Positions 15,919-25,478 are shown, counted from the first letter of the stretch. The stretch is 64,000 nt of DNA from Nocardioides terrae (GCF_900112345.1 NZ_FOLB01000009.1:1-64000), one strand, 5' to 3'. Translations and numbers: made by a program. The notes: generated by a model from the letters alone, not told the origin.

Positions 15919-16989
15919 ATGCGCGCGCTCACTGTCGATCCCGGTACGCCGACGTCCCTCCAGGTCGAGGAGGTGGCCGAACCGCGTCCCGGCGCCGACG
16001 AGCTGCTGGTCCAGGGCCTGGCGGTGGGGGTCTGCGGCACCGACCGCGAGATCGTCCGCGGCGACTACGGCTGGGCTCCCCCGGGACAGCAGCGGCTGAC
16101 GATCGGCCACGAGTCGCTGGGACGGGTGCATAGCGCGCCGGAGGGCAGCGGCTTCGCCGTCGGAGACCTGGTCGCGGGCGTCGTACGGCGCCCCGATCCT
16201 GAGCCGTGCGGAGCGTGCGCCCACGACGAGTGGGACATGTGCCGCAACGGCGAGTACACCGAGCGCGGCATCAAGGAGCTCGACGGCTACGCCAGCGACC
16301 GGTGGGCGGTACCGGCACGCTTCGCCGTCAAGGTCGCCCCGCACCTGGGCCTGGCCGGGGTGCTGACCGAGCCGACCAGCGTCGTCGCGAAGGCCTGGGA
16401 GCAGGTCGACCGGATCGGCGAGCGAGCCTGGTTCGAGCCGTCCACGGTGCTGGTGACCGGAGCCGGCCCGATCGGGCTGCTCGCCGCCATGATCGCCGTC
16501 CAGCGCGGCCTCGACGTGCACGTGCTGGACCGCCTCACCGACGGCCCGAAGCCCGACCTGGTGCGCAGCCTCGGCGCCACCTACCACCACTCCGACGTCG
16601 CGACCATCGCGCGGGAAGCCCGCCCCGATGTCGTCATCGAGGCGACCGGAGTCGGACAGCTCATCTTCGACGCCATCGCCGAGACCGGCTCCTACGGCAT
16701 CGTCTGCCTGACCGGCGTCTCCCCCGCGGGGCGCCGCCTGCAGATCGACGCCGGCGCGCTCAACCGCGAGCTGGTGCTCGAGAACGACGCCGTCGTCGGA
16801 TCGGTCAACGCCAACCTGCGCCACTACCAGGCCGCGGCGGACGCGCTGGAGCAGGCCGACCCGGCCTGGCTGCGTCGTCTCATCACGACCACCATCCCCC
16901 TCGACCAGGCGCCGACGGCGTTCGACCGCTCGGCGGCCAACGACGTCAAGGTCGTGATCACCCTCGACGACCAGGTCGCGTCCGCGTGA
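15919..16989 (+). CDS. Zinc-dependent glucose 1-dehydrogenase
   Basis: A 356-residue medium-chain dehydrogenase of the glucose 1-dehydrogenase subfamily. Catalytic-zinc residues appear in GVCGTDREI and TIGHESLG, structural-zinc cysteines in EPCGACAHDEWDMC, the substrate-side segment GIKELDGYASDRWAVPARFA is characteristic, and VTGAGPIGLLAAMIA binds NAD(P). It oxidises beta-D-glucose (often also galactose) at C1 to the lactone in the cytoplasm. The start (MRALTVDPG) has GGAAAGG upstream. It overlaps the GH15 gene by 4 bases (GTGA), so released glucose could be oxidised directly. Confidence 0.88.
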   Translation: MRALTVDPGTPTSLQVEEVAEPRPGADELLVQGLAVGVCGTDREIVRGDYGWAPPGQQRLTIGHESLGRVHSAPEGSGFAVGDLVAGVVRRPDPEPCGACAHDEWDMCRNGEYTERGIKELDGYASDRWAVPARFAVKVAPHLGLAGVLTEPTSVVAKAWEQVDRIGERAWFEPSTVLVTGAGPIGLLAAMIAVQRGLDVHVLDRLTDGPKPDLVRSLGATYHHSDVATIAREARPDVVIEATGVGQLIFDAIAETGSYGIVCLTGVSPAGRRLQIDAGALNRELVLENDAVVGSVNANLRHYQAAADALEQADPAWLRRLITTTIPLDQAPTAFDRSAANDVKVVITLDDQVASA

Positions 16990-18893
16990 GCGGACACGAG
17001 CCCACCGCCGACCTGCACGGCTCCAAGCCGATCTCGAGCTACGCGCTCATCGGCGACCTCCACACCGCGGCCCTGGTGGGCTCGGACGGAGCGATCGACT
17101 GGCTGTGCCTGCCGCACTACGACTCCGGCGCCTGCTTCGCCGCCCTGCTCGGCGACGAGTCGCGCGGCCACTGGACGCTGGCTCCCAGCAGCGGCGGGCA
17201 GGCCACGTCACACGCCTACGACGACGACACCCTCATCCTGCGCAGCCGGTGGGAGACCGAGGACGGCACCGTGGAGGTGGTCGACTTCATGCCGCCGCGC
17301 GGCCATGCGGCCGACGTCGTCCGGATCGTGCAGGGTGTCGCCGGGCGGGTGTCTATGACCTCGACCCTCCGCCTGCGCTTCGACTACGGGCGCGTGCGAC
17401 CGTGGGTGCGGCTCGGGGAGGGCGTTGCGGCTCCTGCGGGCGCCCACGACGACAGGCACGGCGGTGCCGCCGGGTCGGTCCGCAGCAGCGACGACCCCGA
17501 CGCATCGCGCGACGCGGCGGCGACCGCGGGCCCGGACTCGGTCTGGGTGCACGCCGACGTGCCGTTGTGCCACGACGGCGACGCCCTCCGCGCCACCTTC
17601 GAGGTGGCCGCCGGCGACGAGGTCGCCTTCGTCCTCACCCATCGCGCCTCCCACCTCCCCCGGCCCCCGATGGCGCAGGCGGGTCCCGCCCTGGCCCAGA
17701 CGCGGACCTTCTGGGAGGAGTGGATCGGCCGGTGCTCCTACACCGGCCGCTGGGCGCCGGAGGTGCGCCGCTCGCTGCTGCTGCTCAAGGCGCTCACCTT
17801 CGCGCCGACCGGCGGGATCCTGGCGGCGGCGACGACGTCGCTGCCCGAGCAGCTCGGCGGCGTGCGGAACTGGGACTACCGCTACTGCTGGCTCCGCGAC
17901 GCCACCTTCACGCTGCAGGCGCTGCTCGGCACCGGCTACACCGACGAGGCGAAGGCCTGGCGCGAGTGGCTCATCCGCGCGGTGGCCGGTGACCCGGAGA
18001 AGCTCCAGATCATGTACGGCCTCGACGGCACCCAACGCATCCCGGAGCACACCCTGGACTGGCTGCCCGGGTACGCCGGATCGGCGCCCGTTCGCGTCGG
18101 GAACGCGGCCGCCGACCAGCGCCAGCTCGACGTCTGGGGCGAGGTGCTCAACGGCCTCTACCTGGCCCGCGAGTCCGGCCTGGAGGTCGCCGAGTCGGCC
18201 TGGGACGTCCAGCTCGCCCTGCTGGACTGGCTGGAGTCGAACTGGCAGGAGCCCGACAACGGCCTGTGGGAGATGCGCGGCCCACGCCGCAACTTCGTGC
18301 ACTCCAAGGTGATGGCCTGGGCCGGCGTGGACCGGGCGATCCGGACCGTCGAGCAGCACCGCCTGGACGGCCCCGTCGACCGGTGGCGCGCGCTCGCCGC
18401 CCAGATGCACGACGAGGTCTGCCGGCGCGGCTACGACGCCGACCGGGAGACGTTCACCCAGTTCTACGGCTCCCACGGCTTGGACGCCGCGCTGCTCCTG
18501 CTTCCGCGGGTCGGCTTCCTGCCCTGGGACGACCCCCGCGTCCGTGGCACCGTCCGCGCTGTGCAGCGCGAGCTCACCCGGGACGGATTCCTCCTGCGCT
18601 ACGACCCGGAGGCCGACGGCGGCCCCGACGGTCTGCCCGGCACCGAGGCGGCCTTCCTGGCCTGCAGCTTCTGGCTCGCCGACGCCCTGCACGGGATCGG
18701 GGAGACCGATGAGGCCGAGGCCCTCTTCACCAAGCTCATCGGGCTGCGCAACGACGTCGGGATGCTGAGCGAGGAGTACAGCGCCGCGCACGGTCAGCTC
18801 GGCAACACGCCCCAGGCCTTCAGCCTGGTGGGTCTGGTCAACACGGCCCGCCACCTCAGCGACCCCAGCGGACACGGGTACGACACGGCCTGA
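16986..18893 (+). CDS. Glycoside hydrolase family 15 (glucoamylase/trehalase)
   Basis: A 635-residue GH15 enzyme. The N-terminal segment ISSYALIGDLHTAALVGSDG and WLCLPHYDSGACFAALLGD is the conserved beta-sandwich start. The catalytic (alpha/alpha)6 barrel has NWDYRYCWLRDA near residue 295, PDNGLWEMRGPRRNFVHSK and LSEEYSAAHGQLGN near 593 with the second acidic residue. Actinobacterial members of this type hydrolyse maltose-type glucans or trehalose to glucose. No signal peptide, so cytoplasmic. GTG start overlaps the dehydrogenase stop; the ZIP gene follows 18 bp later. Confidence 0.9.
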   Translation: MSGHEPTADLHGSKPISSYALIGDLHTAALVGSDGAIDWLCLPHYDSGACFAALLGDESRGHWTLAPSSGGQATSHAYDDDTLILRSRWETEDGTVEVVDFMPPRGHAADVVRIVQGVAGRVSMTSTLRLRFDYGRVRPWVRLGEGVAAPAGAHDDRHGGAAGSVRSSDDPDASRDAAATAGPDSVWVHADVPLCHDGDALRATFEVAAGDEVAFVLTHRASHLPRPPMAQAGPALAQTRTFWEEWIGRCSYTGRWAPEVRRSLLLLKALTFAPTGGILAAATTSLPEQLGGVRNWDYRYCWLRDATFTLQALLGTGYTDEAKAWREWLIRAVAGDPEKLQIMYGLDGTQRIPEHTLDWLPGYAGSAPVRVGNAAADQRQLDVWGEVLNGLYLARESGLEVAESAWDVQLALLDWLESNWQEPDNGLWEMRGPRRNFVHSKVMAWAGVDRAIRTVEQHRLDGPVDRWRALAAQMHDEVCRRGYDADRETFTQFYGSHGLDAALLLLPRVGFLPWDDPRVRGTVRAVQRELTRDGFLLRYDPEADGGPDGLPGTEAAFLACSFWLADALHGIGETDEAEALFTKLIGLRNDVGMLSEEYSAAHGQLGNTPQAFSLVGLVNTARHLSDPSGHGYDTA

Positions 18894-18911
18894 CGAAGGA
18901 AAGGTTCCACC

Positions 18912-19664
18912 ATGCCAATCTGGCTCCAAGCAGGTCTGTGGGGACTCCTCGCCGGCGGCGCACTCGTCATCGGTGCGCTCGTCGCCTGGTTCGCTCCCGT
19001 CCCCCGCAAGGTCGTCGCGTCCGTGATGGCGTTCGGGGCGGGCGTGCTCATCTCCGCGCTTGCCTTCGACCTGGTCGACGAGGCCGAGACGAGCGGCGGG
19101 CTCGTCCCCACCGTCAGCGGGTTCCTGGGCGGCGCGGTGGTCTACGTGGCCGCCAACATCGCCCTGGCCCGGCTCGGGGCTCGACACCGCAAGCGGTCGG
19201 GCGAGGAGCAGCCCTCCGAGTCCGAGCAGCAGGGCAGCGGGGCCGCCATCGCCGTCGGCGCGCTGCTCGACGGGGTGCCCGAGTCGATCGTCCTGGGTCT
19301 GTCCCTGCTGGGCGGCGGCGGGGTCGGCGTGCCGGTGCTGGCCGCCATCTTCATCTCCAACCTGCCCGAGGGACTCTCGAGCTCGGCCGGCATGAAGCGC
19401 AACGGACGCAGCGCCGGCTACGTGTTCGGCGTCTGGATCGGGATCGCCGTCGCCAGCGGACTGGCCGGGCTGATCGGCTGCCTCGTCCTGCAGGACGCCT
19501 CCGATGGCACCATCGCGGTGATCACGGCCGTCGCGGCCGGGGCCATCCTGGCCATGATCGCCGACACCATGATCCCCGAGGCGTTCGAGAAGACCCACAT
19601 GTACGCCGGGCTGATCGCGACGCTCGGCTTCCTCGCCGCGTTCACGATCTCGCGCGCGGGCTGA
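18912..19664 (+). CDS. ZIP family metal transporter
   Basis: A 250-residue membrane protein with about seven or eight helices. The metal path motifs IAVGALLDGVPESIVLGLSL and FISNLPEGLSSS correspond to ZIP helices IV and V (H/E-rich in zinc transporters; here D and E ligands). The loop before helix IV is charged (RHRKRSGEEQPSESEQQ). It probably imports a divalent metal. RBS AAGGAAAGG lies before the ATG. It ends the dehydrogenase-GH15 transcript; the zinc enzyme two genes upstream could benefit, but that link is inference. Confidence 0.82.
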   Translation: MPIWLQAGLWGLLAGGALVIGALVAWFAPVPRKVVASVMAFGAGVLISALAFDLVDEAETSGGLVPTVSGFLGGAVVYVAANIALARLGARHRKRSGEEQPSESEQQGSGAAIAVGALLDGVPESIVLGLSLLGGGGVGVPVLAAIFISNLPEGLSSSAGMKRNGRSAGYVFGVWIGIAVASGLAGLIGCLVLQDASDGTIAVITAVAAGAILAMIADTMIPEAFEKTHMYAGLIATLGFLAAFTISRAG

Positions 19665-19717
19665 GCACGCCCCAGTCGGCGCCGGGCCGTACGTCGGCGG
19701 CCGGCGTCCGGCTGGAG

Positions 19718-20818
19718 CTATCCGACCCGGAAGCGGGCCGCGTCCTGCGCCCGGAAGCTCAGGCCGTTCCCGGGCCGCTCGGCGCTGGGAGCGATCGTGC
19801 CCCCCAGCGGGTCGAGCGTGCCGTCGAAGAACATCGACTCGATCCGGACGTGGTCATGGAACCACTCCAGGTGGCGCAGGTTGGGGGTCGCTGCGGCCGC
19901 GTGGGCGTGCAGGTGGGGGGCGCAGTGCCCGGAGACCTCCAGCCCGAAGGACGCCGCTACCGCAGCGACCCGCATCCACTCGGTGATGCCGCCGCAGCGC
20001 GAGGCGTCGGCCTGCAGGCAGTCCACGGCTCCCGCCGCACACATCCGCCGGAAGTAGACGATGTCGGACCCGTACTCCCCGGCCGCGACGTCGGCCGTGA
20101 CCCGGTCGCGCACCTCGCGGAGCCCGTCGAGGTCGTCGGAGGGCACCGGCTCCTCGAACCATCGCACGCCCAGGTCGGCGGCCGCGGCCATGACGCGGAC
20201 CGCCTGCTTGCGCGAGTAGCCGCCGTTGGCGTCGACGAAGAGCTCGGCGTCGCCGATCGCCGATCGCGCCTGCTCCATGCGGGCCAGGTCACGGTCGGCG
20301 GCGGCTCCCCACGACTCACCGATCTTGATCTTCACCCGCGGGATCCTCTGCTCGAGCGTCCAGTGGGTCAGCTGCTCCCGGAGCTGCGACTCGTCGTAGG
20401 TGGTGAAGCCGCCGCTGCCGTAGACAGGGACCTCGACGCGCACGGCACCCAGGAGGCGGTGGAGCGGAAGGTCGAGCAGGCGGGCCTTGAGGTCCCACAG
20501 GGCGGTGTCGATCGCCGAGATCGCGTAGCCCGCCACGCCGGCACGGCCGACGTTGCGGACGGCCTTGACCATGGCGCCGAAGCTGCCCGGGACGTCCATC
20601 GCGTCGCGGCCGACGACGACCCCGGTGAGCAGGTCGCTCACCAGGGTCGCGCACGCGGCCGGTCCGTAGGTCCAGCCGGTCCCGGTCGTGCCGCCGGAGC
20701 GCGCGGTGACCAGCACCATCGTCGTGGCGTCCCAGGCCATCGTGCCGTCACCTTCGGGTGCGTCGGTGGGCACGGTGTAGACCGACACGTCCAGGGTGGT
20801 GACCGGTGCGTCGCGCAT
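19718..20818 (-). CDS. Enolase-superfamily (mandelate racemase-like) enzyme
   Basis: A 366-residue member of the mandelate racemase/muconate lactonising group. Visible motifs are RVKIKIGES (KxK catalytic lysines), VDANGGYSRKQAV (first metal aspartate), RWFEEPVPSDD (second metal ligand), a third acidic ligand in VAAGEYGSD, and HCAPHLHAHAA near the C-terminus. Members abstract an alpha-proton from sugar acids or related carboxylates. With glucose and gluconate-type dehydrogenases nearby, a sugar-acid dehydratase role is plausible but unproven. ATG 20818 lies 2 bp after the stop of the PoxB-like gene, so both are cotranscribed. Confidence 0.85.
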   Translation of the reverse strand: MRDAPVTTLDVSVYTVPTDAPEGDGTMAWDATTMVLVTARSGGTTGTGWTYGPAACATLVSDLLTGVVVGRDAMDVPGSFGAMVKAVRNVGRAGVAGYAISAIDTALWDLKARLLDLPLHRLLGAVRVEVPVYGSGGFTTYDESQLREQLTHWTLEQRIPRVKIKIGESWGAAADRDLARMEQARSAIGDAELFVDANGGYSRKQAVRVMAAAADLGVRWFEEPVPSDDLDGLREVRDRVTADVAAGEYGSDIVYFRRMCAAGAVDCLQADASRCGGITEWMRVAAVAASFGLEVSGHCAPHLHAHAAAATPNLRHLEWFHDHVRIESMFFDGTLDPLGGTIAPSAERPGNGLSFRAQDAARFRVG

Positions 20819-20820
20819 GG

Positions 20821-22614
20821 TCAGCCGCTCGAGTGCGGCAGGAACTCCTGGGCCTTGGTCTTGAGGCCCTCCTTCACCATGCCCCACCGGTCCTCGTCGC
20901 CCTTCATCACGGCCTGGGCGGCGTCCTTGATCTGGGCGAAGGTCGCATGCGGCGGGATCGGTGGCACGTCGGGATCGGTGTGGAAGTCGATGACCGTCGG
21001 CCGGTCCGCCGAGAGGGCGCGGTCCCAGGCCGACGCGACGTCCTCGGGGGCGGTCACGGTGATCGCCTGCAGCCCGAGGGAGGCGGCGAAGGCGGCATAG
21101 TCGACGTCCGGCAGCGTCTGGGACTGCGCGAACTTGGGCGAGCCGGCCATCGCCCGCATCTCCCAGGTGACCTGGTTGAGGTCGTTGTTGTGCAGGATCG
21201 CGACGATCAGCCGCGGGTCGCTCCACTGCTGCCAGTAGTGCTTGATGGTGATCAGCTCGGCCATCCCGTTCATCTGCATCGCCCCGTCGCCGGCGAAGAC
21301 GATGACGGGCCGCTCGGGGCAGGCGAACTTCGCGCCGATGCCGTAGGGCACACCGGGCCCCATCGTGGCGAGGTTCCCGGAGAGGGAGCCGCGCATGTCG
21401 TCGCGGAACCTCAGCTGCCGCGCGTACCAGTTGGCCGACGATCCGGAGTCGGCGGTCACGATCGCGTCGCCGGGCAGCCGCGGCGACAGCTCGGCGAAGG
21501 GCAGCATCGGGTTGATCGGCTCGGCGCTCACCCGGGCCTGGGCGTCCATCACCTCCCACCAGCGCTCGACGTTGGCCTCGATGCTCTCGCGCCAGGAGCG
21601 ATCGGTCTTCCGGGTCAGCTGCGGGATCAGGGCCCGCAGGGTGGCGGCCGCGTCGCCGACGAGGTTGATCTCGTAGGGATAGCGCATCCCGATGTAGGTG
21701 GGGTCGATGTCGATCTGGACGCCGCGGGCCCGGCCGAACTCCGGCATGAACTGCGTGTAGGGGAAGCTCGACCCGACGGTCAGCAGGGTGTCGCAGTCCA
21801 TCATCATCTCGTAGCTCGGGCGCGTGCCGAGCAGGCCGATGGACCCGGTGACGAAGGGCAGCTCGTCGGAGAGCACGTCCTTGCCGAGCAGCGCCTTGGC
21901 CACACCGGCGCCGAGCAGGTCGGCGACCTCGACGAGCTCCTGACGCGCGCCACGGGCTCCGACGCCGGCGAGGATGGCGACCTTGCTGCCGGCGTTGAGC
22001 AGCTCGGCCGCGGCGGCGATGGCGGAGGACTGCGGCTCCGGCGTCGGCCACTCGGTCCCGATGCTGGAGGGCACCATCTTGAACGCGTGCGTGGGCGCCG
22101 AGTACTCCAGCTCCTGGACGTCGGAGGGGATGATCACCGCCGTGGGCGCTCGCCGTGACAGCGCGGTCCGGATCGCGCGGTCGACCACGTTGGGCAGCTG
22201 CTCGGGGACGGTGACCATCTGGACGTACTCGCTGGCGACGTCCTTGAAGAGCGTCAGCAGGTCGACCTCCTGCTGGTAGGAGCCGCCCATCGCAGATCGC
22301 GCGGTCTGACCGACGATCGCGACGACGGGCACGTGGTCGAGCTTGGCGTCGTACAAGCCGTTGAGCAGGTGGATGGCACCGGGGCCGGAGGTGGCCATGC
22401 ACACGCCGAGGTGTCCGCTGAACTTGGCGTAGCCCACCGCTTCGAAGGCGCTCATCTCCTCGTGGCGGGACTGGACGAACTCGGGGTCGTCCTCCGCGCG
22501 GCCCCAGGCGGCCAGGATGCCGTTGATCCCGTCACCGGGAAAGGCGAAGACCTTGCTCACACCCCAGTCGCGGAGCCGCTCGAGCAGGTAGTCGGCGACG
22601 TTCTTCGATGCCAT
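20821..22614 (-). CDS. TPP-dependent pyruvate oxidase-like (PoxB family)
   Basis: A 597-residue thiamine-diphosphate enzyme of the acetolactate synthase/pyruvate oxidase family. The activating glutamate is in SRHEEMSAFEAVGYAKFSG, the Rossmann-like middle domain starts near SSIGTEWPTP, and GDGAMQMNGMAELITIKHYW with HNNDLNQVTWEMR is the TPP/Mg motif. Actinobacterial homologues are annotated as pyruvate dehydrogenase (quinone) or general TPP-requiring proteins; 2-oxo acid decarboxylation is expected. Its promoter gap lacks the TTGCG palindrome found elsewhere in this region. Confidence 0.85.
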   Translation of the reverse strand: MASKNVADYLLERLRDWGVSKVFAFPGDGINGILAAWGRAEDDPEFVQSRHEEMSAFEAVGYAKFSGHLGVCMATSGPGAIHLLNGLYDAKLDHVPVVAIVGQTARSAMGGSYQQEVDLLTLFKDVASEYVQMVTVPEQLPNVVDRAIRTALSRRAPTAVIIPSDVQELEYSAPTHAFKMVPSSIGTEWPTPEPQSSAIAAAAELLNAGSKVAILAGVGARGARQELVEVADLLGAGVAKALLGKDVLSDELPFVTGSIGLLGTRPSYEMMMDCDTLLTVGSSFPYTQFMPEFGRARGVQIDIDPTYIGMRYPYEINLVGDAAATLRALIPQLTRKTDRSWRESIEANVERWWEVMDAQARVSAEPINPMLPFAELSPRLPGDAIVTADSGSSANWYARQLRFRDDMRGSLSGNLATMGPGVPYGIGAKFACPERPVIVFAGDGAMQMNGMAELITIKHYWQQWSDPRLIVAILHNNDLNQVTWEMRAMAGSPKFAQSQTLPDVDYAAFAASLGLQAITVTAPEDVASAWDRALSADRPTVIDFHTDPDVPPIPPHATFAQIKDAAQAVMKGDEDRWGMVKEGLKTKAQEFLPHSSG

Positions 22615-22669
22615 GTGATCCTCCTTCGGGTGGTCAGGTGATCGTGACCCGCGCTGTACTCGGGACCGG

Positions 22670-24307
22670 TCAGTCCTCGACGCTCGTACGGCGGGCAGCC
22701 AGACGCTCGGCGGTCCGTGCCGCGAGCGCCATGATCGTCAGCGCTGGGTTGGCGCTGCCCTGGGTGGGCAGCACGCTGCCGTCGGTGATGTAGAGGTTGG
22801 GGACCGCGAAGGTGCGGCAGTCGGCGTCGACCACGCCGTCCTTCTCCCTGGCCGCCATCCGGGCGCCGCCGACCAGGTGGGCGAACCGGTCGATGGTCAT
22901 GACCTCACCGGCGCCGGCGGCACGCAGGAGGTCCTCCATGACCGTCCGGGCGGCCTTCATCAGCGCGGTGTCGTTGTCGCACTGGCTGTAGGCGAAGTGG
23001 GCGACCGGCATGCCGTAGCGGTCGGTCTCCTCGGCCAGGATCACCCGGTTCTCGGCCTGCGGCAGGAACTCGCACAGGGCGCCGAGGCACGACCAGTGCA
23101 CATAGTCGCTCATGTAGTCGCGCAACGCGGCCCCCCAGTGACCCTGGGCGGCGACGTGCTCGGCCCACGTGATCGGCAGCGGGGAGACGGTTTGGATGGA
23201 GAACCCACGCTTGTAGGGCTTGGTCGGGTCGGTCTCGTAGAACGCCTCGGTGCTCACCTCGGGCGGCGGCGCCTTGTACATGCGCACCTCCGCGTCGAAC
23301 CTGCCGGCTGTCTGCGGCGCGCCCTGCACCATCAGGTAGCGGCCGACCTGGTCGAAGTCGTTGCACAGGCCGTCCGGGAAGCGGGGCGAGGCCGAGTTGA
23401 GCAGCAGCCGCGGCGTCTCGATGGAGTAGCCGGCGATCGCGACGACCTTGGCCCGCTGGAAGCGCGGACGGCCGTCGCGGACGTAGTGGACGCCGGTGGC
23501 GCGGCCCGAGCGCTGGTCGATCTCGACGCGGGTCACCATCGCGTCGGGCCGGACCTCGGCACCGTGCGCGAGCGCGTCGGGGATGTGGGTGATGAGGGGC
23601 GACGCCTTGGCGTTCACCTTGCAGCCCTGCAGGCAGAAGCCGCGGTAGATGCAGTGCGGTCGGTTGCCGAACCGGCCGTTGGTGATCGCGACGGGGCCGA
23701 CCTTCGCCTCGATCCCCAGGGCGTAGGCGCCGCGCAGGAAGATCTCCCCGTTTCCGCCGACCGGGTGGGGGCGATGGGGATACCTGTGCGGGTCGCCCCA
23801 GGGCCAGTCCTCGCCGGCGACCGGGAGCTCCCCCTCGATCGCCTCGTAGTAGGGCTTGAGGTCGGGGTAGCCCAGCGGCCAGTCGGCGCCGACCCCGTCG
23901 CGCGAGAGCGTCTCGAAGTCGCTGGGATGGAACCGTGGCGTGTAGCCGGCGTAGTGCACCATGGACCCCCCGACGCCACGGCCGGAGTTGTTGGATCCGA
24001 GCGGGACCGGGTCGGACCCGGAGATGAGGCGAGGCTCGGTCCAGTAGAGGTGGTGCGAGCCCGCTTCGTCGCTGACCCAGTCGGCGTCCGGGTCCCAGAA
24101 CGGACCGGCGTCGAGGGCGACGACCTTCCACCCGGCGCGCGCCAGCCGCTGGATCATCGTCGAGCCGCCGGCACCGCAGCCGACCACCACGAGGTCGACC
24201 TCGTCGGTGTCGGCGAAGGTCCGCATGTCGCGGCGCAGCCGGTGGTTGGTCCGGGTGCCGTCGTTCGGGAGGAGCCAGGCCGACTCGTTCCGTGCCCGCA
24301 CGCTCAT
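22670..24307 (-). CDS. GMC family oxidoreductase (sugar/gluconate type)
   Basis: A 545-residue flavoprotein. The FAD-binding GxGxxG is VVVGCGAGGSTM near residue 40, GSNNSGRGVGGSMVHYAGYTPR is the second flavin signature, CIYRGFCLQGCKVNAKAS is a cysteine-bearing segment, and LYITDGSVLPTQGSANPALT is the C-terminal GMC motif. Membrane-bound gluconate/sorbitol dehydrogenase large subunits share this layout. It overlaps the subunit-3-like gene by 4 bp. It likely oxidises a sugar or sugar acid and passes electrons onward. A cytochrome subunit was not seen in the window. Confidence 0.87.
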   Translation of the reverse strand: MSVRARNESAWLLPNDGTRTNHRLRRDMRTFADTDEVDLVVVGCGAGGSTMIQRLARAGWKVVALDAGPFWDPDADWVSDEAGSHHLYWTEPRLISGSDPVPLGSNNSGRGVGGSMVHYAGYTPRFHPSDFETLSRDGVGADWPLGYPDLKPYYEAIEGELPVAGEDWPWGDPHRYPHRPHPVGGNGEIFLRGAYALGIEAKVGPVAITNGRFGNRPHCIYRGFCLQGCKVNAKASPLITHIPDALAHGAEVRPDAMVTRVEIDQRSGRATGVHYVRDGRPRFQRAKVVAIAGYSIETPRLLLNSASPRFPDGLCNDFDQVGRYLMVQGAPQTAGRFDAEVRMYKAPPPEVSTEAFYETDPTKPYKRGFSIQTVSPLPITWAEHVAAQGHWGAALRDYMSDYVHWSCLGALCEFLPQAENRVILAEETDRYGMPVAHFAYSQCDNDTALMKAARTVMEDLLRAAGAGEVMTIDRFAHLVGGARMAAREKDGVVDADCRTFAVPNLYITDGSVLPTQGSANPALTIMALAARTAERLAARRTSVED

Positions 24308-24963
24308 CGCCGGCTCCGAGCAGGGTCGTCGCCGGGACGGGCGTCGCGCACCTCGAACGGCTCGCGCGCATCGACCCCGGTGTTCTTGTAGCCGCGCGGG
24401 TAGGCCGGGCCGGGGAAGCCCATCTCGTCCCACGCCGAGGGGTGGGAGTAGAAGGCGGTGCACACGTAGCGCGTCCACAGGCTCCACACGTGCCTGGCGC
24501 ACAGGCCGTGCCAGCGATCGGACCCGAGGTCCTGGACCTGCTGGATGAGCGTCTCCTGCTCAGCGACGGAGCAGGCCGCGAAGCCGTGACCGAAGCGGTC
24601 CCGGGCGTCCTGGTCCAGCGCCGCGAGCGTGTCGCGCCAGGCCTCACCGTCGTGCGGCATGTCGTCGTAGCGCCAGCCGTCGGTCTGCTTCTCCGCCAGG
24701 CGGGCGTCGATCATGTTCAGCACCGCGACCCTGGTCCCGCGACCGACCCGCTTGGCGTGATCCTCGCCCGGCTCGCCCAGCAGCCGGTCGCACAACGCGG
24801 TGCCGACGGCCTCCTCCTCCGGGGTGAAGAACCGGATGTCCGGCGGCATGCCGAGTCGTGCCATCACGGTCCCGGCGGTGACCGGGTCCCAGTGGCCGGC
24901 CTGGGCCAGCGCGTCGAAGCCGGGGAACCGATCGTGACGCTCCCCCGGCGCTACGTCGCTCAC
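24304..24963 (-). CDS. Gluconate 2-dehydrogenase subunit 3 family protein
   Basis: A 219-residue protein starting GTG 24963 (VSDVAPGERHDRFPGF), overlapping its upstream neighbour by 4 bp. FFTPEEEAVGTALCDRLLGE followed by NMIDARLAEKQTDG and HVWSLWTRYVCTAFYSHPSAW with WDEMGFPGPAYPRGY is the subunit-3 pattern, an accessory of GMC-type membrane dehydrogenases. Classical versions carry a Tat signal that exports the complex; none is visible here, so the complex may face the cytoplasm or rely on the membrane partner. Confidence 0.83.
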   Translation of the reverse strand: MSDVAPGERHDRFPGFDALAQAGHWDPVTAGTVMARLGMPPDIRFFTPEEEAVGTALCDRLLGEPGEDHAKRVGRGTRVAVLNMIDARLAEKQTDGWRYDDMPHDGEAWRDTLAALDQDARDRFGHGFAACSVAEQETLIQQVQDLGSDRWHGLCARHVWSLWTRYVCTAFYSHPSAWDEMGFPGPAYPRGYKNTGVDAREPFEVRDARPGDDPARSRR

Positions 24964-25418
24964 CTCTCGCGCCGCAGGAGGGCGGCGAGCAGCCCCATCC
25001 CGCCGACCATCGTCACCAGCAGGGGGGCGAGCAGGGGTGGGCCCATCTCGATGTTGTAGCGGGCGTTGCGCCACCCGCCGGGCTTCTGCGCGATCCCGCG
25101 CGCGTGCAGGTAGGTGCCCTGGAGCCCGTTGGCGACGATCGCCGCGGACGCCAACGGCAGCGCCGTCTTCGCCATCCGGTGGCTGCAGAAGCCGGCCACG
25201 CCGGCCGCGGCCCCGACGGGGCCGAGCGCGACCGGCAGCCACATCAGCTTGTTCCCGAAGCTGGCCGAGTCGTGCTCGAAGTAGATCTCAGCGGCGGTCA
25301 CCAGCGCACCGGCCGCGGTCAGCGCGGAGAGCGTCCGCTCGAAGCGTCCGGTCTCGACGTTGCGGACCAGGCGGTCGATGCCGTGCCTGGCCGGGGTGAT
25401 GGTGGAGATGGCTGCCAT
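24960..25418 (-). CDS. Small membrane protein of the GMC operon
   Basis: A 152-residue protein from ATG 25418 (MAAISTITPARHGIDRL), RBS GGAGCAG. Three or four helices are visible (TLSALTAAGALVTAAEIYF, LMWLPVALGPVGAAAGVAGF, ALPLASAAIVANGLQGTYL, LLAPLLVTMVGGMGLLAALL) with a conserved-looking loop GGWRNARYNIEMGPP. Heads the operon (membrane protein, subunit 3, GMC enzyme), all coupled by 4-bp overlaps. It may anchor the dehydrogenase or contact quinone; no haem-binding pattern is clear. Divergent from marR with the TTGCG operators between. Confidence 0.7.
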   Translation of the reverse strand: MAAISTITPARHGIDRLVRNVETGRFERTLSALTAAGALVTAAEIYFEHDSASFGNKLMWLPVALGPVGAAAGVAGFCSHRMAKTALPLASAAIVANGLQGTYLHARGIAQKPGGWRNARYNIEMGPPLLAPLLVTMVGGMGLLAALLRRER

Positions 25419-25478
25419 GTCTGCTCCTACGGGTTGGGCGGCACGCTCGCCGGGCCGACGACCAAGAGCGCAGCACGT

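Noticed and set aside
17208..19598. Very long open frame on the minus strand opposite GH15 and the ZIP gene
   Set aside because: A shadow of high-GC codon bias. The plus strand has clear GH15 and ZIP motifs, and the minus translation is low-complexity with no family.
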